Assembly: GCA_964496975.1 (NCBI GenBank)
Contig: CAZCBN010000028.1
Coordinates: 1 to 32,410, forward strand
Reading direction: 5' to 3'
Source of the DNA: CAZCBN01 sp964496975
GTDB taxonomy: Bacteria > Planctomycetota > Phycisphaerae > Phycisphaerales > UBA1924
DNA length: 32,410 bases
Within the stretch, counting starts at the first letter, position 1. Every line of letters begins with the position of its first letter. Below, one piece after another: positions 31,081-32,410 of the stretch. The translations under genes and the position numbers were made by a program. Below the pieces are notes generated by a model. That model made no database searches and was not told where the DNA came from. It worked only from the letters and a program-made list of their open reading frames with translations.

Positions 31081-32410
31081 TCAGTGCCCCCCTTCCGCGT
31101 GCGCGGGGCCGCCCAGGCCCCCGTGATGCCCGTGGGCCCCGTGGGCCCCGTGGCCCCCGTGCTCGCCGTGGCCGTGCGGGTCGGCCTGCGGCATCACGGC
31201 CTTGATCTCCGCGATCGCGCACACCGGCAGGAACTTGATGAACAGCAGGAACAGCGTGCCGAAGATGCCGAAGCTGCCCGCGAAGATGCCGATGTCCACC
31301 CACGTCGGGAAGAACATGTGCCACTCGCCCGGCAGCCACGCCCGGTGCAGGCTCGTCGCGATGATGACGAACCGCTCGAACCACATCCCGATCGTCACGA
31401 GCAGCGCCACGATCCAGATCGCGATCCGGCTCTGCCGCAGCCCGCGGAACCAGAAGACCTGCGGGCTCACCACGTTGCAGAAGATCATCGTGTAGTAGGC
31501 CCACCAGTAGGGTGCGCCCTTCTCGCTCAGCCACGTCGGCGTGGCGCGGTTGTTGATGAACACCGCCCACTCGTACTCGTTGCCGCTGTACCAGGCGATG
31601 AAGAACTCCATGCTGTACGCGAAGCCGACGATCATGCCCGTCGTCAGCAGGATCTTCGCCATGTTCTCAAGGTGACGCGTCGTCAGGATGTCCTTGAAGT
31701 TCGGCAGCACCTCCCGCAGCGGCACCAGCAGCAGCAGCACCATCGCGAACCCGCCGAACACCGCGCCCGCCACGAAGTAGGGCGGGAAGATCGTCGTGTG
31801 CCAGCCCGGCAGCACGCTCGTCGCGAAGTCGAACGACACGATCGAGTGCACGCTCAGCACCAGCGGCGTGCTGATGCCCGCGAGGATCAGGTACGCCGCC
31901 TCGTACCGGTGCCAGTGCCGGGCGCTGAAGCGCCAGCCCAGGCTCAGCAGGCCGTACACATAGGCCCGGATCACATCAGGCCGGAAGGCCGGCACCGTGA
32001 TCGCCCCGCCCGTGGGCAGCGCGATCGCGAAGGGCTTGCTGAGCCCCTTGCGGAGCCGCGCGTCGGCCCGGTCACGCAGCGTCGCCAGGTCGGGGATCAT
32101 GCCCATGTACCAGAAGAGCAGCGACACCGTCGCGTACGTGCTCACCGCGAAGACGTCCCACAGCAAAGGGCTGCTGAAGGCGGGCCAGATCCAGTTGGAG
32201 TTGGGGATCGGGAACAGGAACCACGCGAACCACACCCGCCCGACGTGGATGCCGGGGAACGTGCCGGCGCAGATCACCGCGAAGATCGTCATCGCCTCGG
32301 CCGCGCGGTTCACGCTCGTGCGCCACTTCTGCTTCAGGAGGCAAAGGATGGCGCTGATCAGCGTGCCGGCGTGGCCGATGCCGATCCAGAACACGAAGTT
32401 CGTGATGTCC
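31081..32410 (-). CDS. actC: Alternative complex III subunit ActC (partial, 5' end missing)
   Basis: ActC is an NrfD/PsrC-like integral membrane subunit of alternative complex III that forms a quinol site. The window holds the last ~442 residues; the frame runs off the right edge without a start (reading DITNFVFWIGIGHAG). Conserved parts include HAGTLISAILCLLKQKWRTS, FPGIHVGRVWFAWFLFPIPN, YLILAGISTPLVLSVHSIVS and AWYSGNEYEWAVF. Eight to nine helices remain. The C-terminus is a His/Gly-rich tail (HGHGEHGGHGAHGAHGHHGG) not needed for the family core. actB and actA should lie further right. The gene is coupled to actD with a 3-nt gap. Confidence 0.95.
   Translation of the reverse strand, partial: DITNFVFWIGIGHAGTLISAILCLLKQKWRTSVNRAAEAMTIFAVICAGTFPGIHVGRVWFAWFLFPIPNSNWIWPAFSSPLLWDVFAVSTYATVSLLFWYMGMIPDLATLRDRADARLRKGLSKPFAIALPTGGAITVPAFRPDVIRAYVYGLLSLGWRFSARHWHRYEAAYLILAGISTPLVLSVHSIVSFDFATSVLPGWHTTIFPPYFVAGAVFGGFAMVLLLLVPLREVLPNFKDILTTRHLENMAKILLTTGMIVGFAYSMEFFIAWYSGNEYEWAVFINNRATPTWLSEKGAPYWWAYYTMIFCNVVSPQVFWFRGLRQSRIAIWIVALLVTIGMWFERFVIIATSLHRAWLPGEWHMFFPTWVDIGIFAGSFGIFGTLFLLFIKFLPVCAIAEIKAVMPQADPHGHGEHGGHGAHGAHGHHGGLGGPAHAEGGH

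Overview
The window looks like a chromosomal segment of a high-GC planctomycete, most likely class Phycisphaerae. This placement is inferred from four things. A secreted protein ends in a 'GC-type' dockerin-like tail. Its neighbour ends in a PEP-CTERM-like VPAP tail. There is a Minf_1886-family protein. An alternative complex III (ACIII) operon is joined to a caa3 oxidase operon. No rRNA, tRNA, CRISPR array, insertion sequence or prophage was seen. A run of 10 N at 30086-30095 is an assembly gap inside actE.

Left part (1-7371): a small helix-turn-helix regulator and an overlapping partial gene running off the left edge; recG; a patch of palindromic repeats; a DUF971 protein; pyrF divergent from it; an OmpA-type lipoprotein with a good intrinsic terminator; and an amidohydrolase of the nucleoside/aminofutalosine deaminase type.

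Middle (7372-20232): a two-gene cytochrome c maturation operon (ResB-like and CcsA-like, overlapping start/stop), then a convergent BLUF blue-light sensor. Next come an alkyladenine DNA glycosylase, a Minf_1886 protein and an AI-2E-type permease. Two exported proteins follow, with different C-terminal tags: a probable beta-helix protein with a dockerin-like end, and a PEP-CTERM-like protein.

Right part (20233-32410, all on the minus strand): a respiratory gene cluster read right to left as actC (partial), actD, actE, actF, a 170-aa His-rich membrane protein, a SCO copper chaperone, coxB (CuA plus cytochrome c), coxA (A2-type YSHPVVY motif), coxC, a His-tailed subunit IV and an unrecognised 330-aa membrane-anchored protein. 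ACIII would oxidise quinol and pass electrons through cytochrome c domains to the caa3 oxidase. The ResB/CcsA pair would attach heme to ActE, CoxB and other c-type cytochromes, and SCO would help metallate CuA.

The features that stand out are: (i) His-rich tails on several proteins of the respiratory cluster; (ii) many short tandem and palindromic repeats, some intergenic and some in frame inside conserved genes (resB, ccsA, mpg, the AI-2E permease, subunit IV); (iii) an unusual 104-nt gene overlap at the left edge. I found no clear multi-gene system that is wholly unlike known ones.
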